Below, piece after piece: positions 62,621-64,000 of a DNA stretch of 64,000 nt. A program made the position numbers and the translations under genes. This stretch comes from Salarias fasciatus (taxonomy: Eukaryota > Chordata > Actinopteri > Blenniiformes > Blenniidae): the NCBI RefSeq assembly GCF_902148845.1, contig NC_043752.1:603785-667784 (forward strand), given 5' to 3'. How positions within the stretch are numbered: the stretch's first letter is position 1; every line of letters begins with the position of its first letter. The notes under the pieces were generated by a model. That model saw nothing but the letters and a program-made list of their open reading frames with translations. It did no database searches and was not told where the DNA came from.

Positions 62621-64000
62621 TTTTTTGTTTGTTTTTTTTTTTTTTTTAAATAAAGCTAATGTTTTCGATCCCTTCACAATAAAAGCGGTCCCTGACTTCC
62701 ACTAAAGGCGCCTATAAATCAGTGGTAAAAATAAGCGTCCTTCCAGTAAAAACGCCGGCTAGCGGCAGCGGGCGACTCCTGCCCAGCATCCTCCACGCCG
62801 CCGCAAGGGCGAGTTAATGACCTCCAGGAGCCGCGTTACGGCAACAATTAAAGGCAGGAGTCCCGGCGGGGCCGGGCGCTGCCGTGTCGCTGTCGGTGCA
62901 CGGGCCGACACGTCTCTCCCATCTCCATCCATTTCCCTAAGAAATCAGCGGGGCCACCTGGGCTCGGCATCGAAACTTCATTCATCTCCAGAAATGGATT
63001 CCAGCGGAGGGCAAAATCAAATTCTCATTTGCAAGGCAGGGGGAGAGAGAGAGGGAGTGAGTGCAGGAGGTACCTGGGAACGCTAACCTCTGGGTGAACC
63101 CGCCGCATCTGATAGTTTTGCTATTTGTCTGTGACATTGACAGCTCTGGGGGAGATTAGGAGCCACCCTGCCCCGGCTCCCCACTCTGCATTCTGCCGAC
63201 GTGCCTCTTTACAGATGGACTGCCGCACATTTACCTTCGCCTGTTTTTCCCCGGGTTTGGGCGCCGCGCCGCACCAGAGGCAACGCGGGGATGTAATTAT
63301 ATGCGGCGCAACAATAAAACAAAGCAAATGAGGGGCAGAGCTGCATCGCGGGGCTTACAGACCGCGAGGATGCAAAAAAAAAAAAAAAAAAACTACGGCA
63401 GTGTGTGGCGATCGGCGGGGGCCGAGCCCCGGATGAGAGTGATGGATGCCCTTCGGTTAAATACGTCCAAATCCCCCCTTCAAGCCGCTCTCTTCTTGCC
63501 AGGCAGCATGAGTGAGTGTGTGAGAGAGAGTGTACAAGATTAATAGTGTAAACAGCGAGGGAGAGAGGGGAAGAAAGGCAGCCAGGAGAGAGGGAGAAAG
63601 AAAAGACTATCAGCATCTGCAGCAGCACAGTAGCCCCGGGGGAACGGCGTGAACTTTTGAACCCTGATGGCGAGCAGTCGCAGCGACGCGCAGAGCCCGC
63701 TCCTGCCTCGCTCTGTGTGTGTGTGTGTGTGTGTTTCTGGAGAAGCACACAGGCAGCCAGTGAAGGGAGGAGAGGAGAGCGAAGGAGAACGAGGGAGAGT
63801 GGAGGTCATTAACATATTCCTCGCTTCCTCGCAAACGAGCAGCCGCTATCCAAATGTCACAAAATCCATACGCCGATGAGCGGCGTGAAAAACGACTCTC
63901 CGGGCGGATACTCCGACGAGCCGCTGCGGTAGACGCCGACCGGAGCGGCGGACGGCCGGCGGCGGGGAGGGTCGCTCCGCCGCTCTGTCGACGCAGAGCA

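Larger units (their letters stand above)
52555..64000 (-). other. Right flank, probably 5' skap1 intron sequence
   Basis: 11.4 kb without a recognised exon. If skap1 continues right, this is intron. It holds a 1.7 kb minisatellite, an AT-rich diverged tandem array, and blocks that look like conserved noncoding DNA (55,790-55,960; 56,860-57,130; 60,660-60,950; 61,390-61,620; 62,280-62,620; 62,990-63,360). The last 350 bases have a short (TG)n at 63716-63733 and a CpG-rich end. Confidence 0.5.

Overview
The window is nuclear DNA of a ray-finned fish, most likely a percomorph-type teleost. The evidence is spliced vertebrate genes with short introns, many (CA)n microsatellites, short intergenic spacers and fragments of a repeat phrase common in teleosts. 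The gene order prr15l(-), cdk5rap3(+), nfe2l1(+), cbx1(-), snx11(+), skap1(-) matches the human 17q21.32 block that flanks the HOXB1 end of the HOXB cluster. The right edge of the window therefore points towards a hoxb cluster, presumably one of the two teleost hoxb paralogons. I cannot tell the a copy from the b copy.

Layout: 1-1.5 kb holds the single coding exon of prr15l. 1.5-9.1 kb is a gene-free spacer with short tandem repeats, a C-tract and a 47-bp palindrome. cdk5rap3 occupies 9.36-13.27 kb (14 exons, 505 aa). nfe2l1 occupies 15.94-20.55 kb (5 coding exons, 795 aa), with upstream ORFs and a 2.5 kb 3' UTR. cbx1, encoding HP1-beta, runs leftward at 24.83-23.84 kb (5 exons, 211 aa). snx11 occupies 28.68-32.18 kb (7 coding exons, 505 aa). 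The 3' part of skap1 runs leftward from 52.55 to 35.73 kb. Its eight recognised exons cover the PH domain, the tyrosine-rich linker and the SH3 domain. Its first ~95 codons were not found and probably lie to the right. The skap1 introns and the right flank carry blocks that look like conserved noncoding DNA, a 1.7 kb CA-rich minisatellite and an old diverged tandem array.

The genes do not form one pathway: cdk5rap3 (UFMylation/ER-phagy adaptor), nfe2l1 (proteasome-recovery transcription factor, ER-anchored), cbx1 (heterochromatin), snx11 (endosomal PX protein), skap1 (T-cell adaptor), prr15l (unknown). Their linkage is ancestral synteny. I found no undescribed biological system. The most useful leads are regulatory: strong CTCF-type motifs between snx11 and skap1, an nfe2l1 leader with three upstream ORFs, a tandem NAGNAG acceptor in cbx1, loss of copz2/mir152 from the block, and a changed SH3-binding motif in skap1. 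All exon boundaries were read by eye from GT/AG sites and comparison with remembered human proteins.
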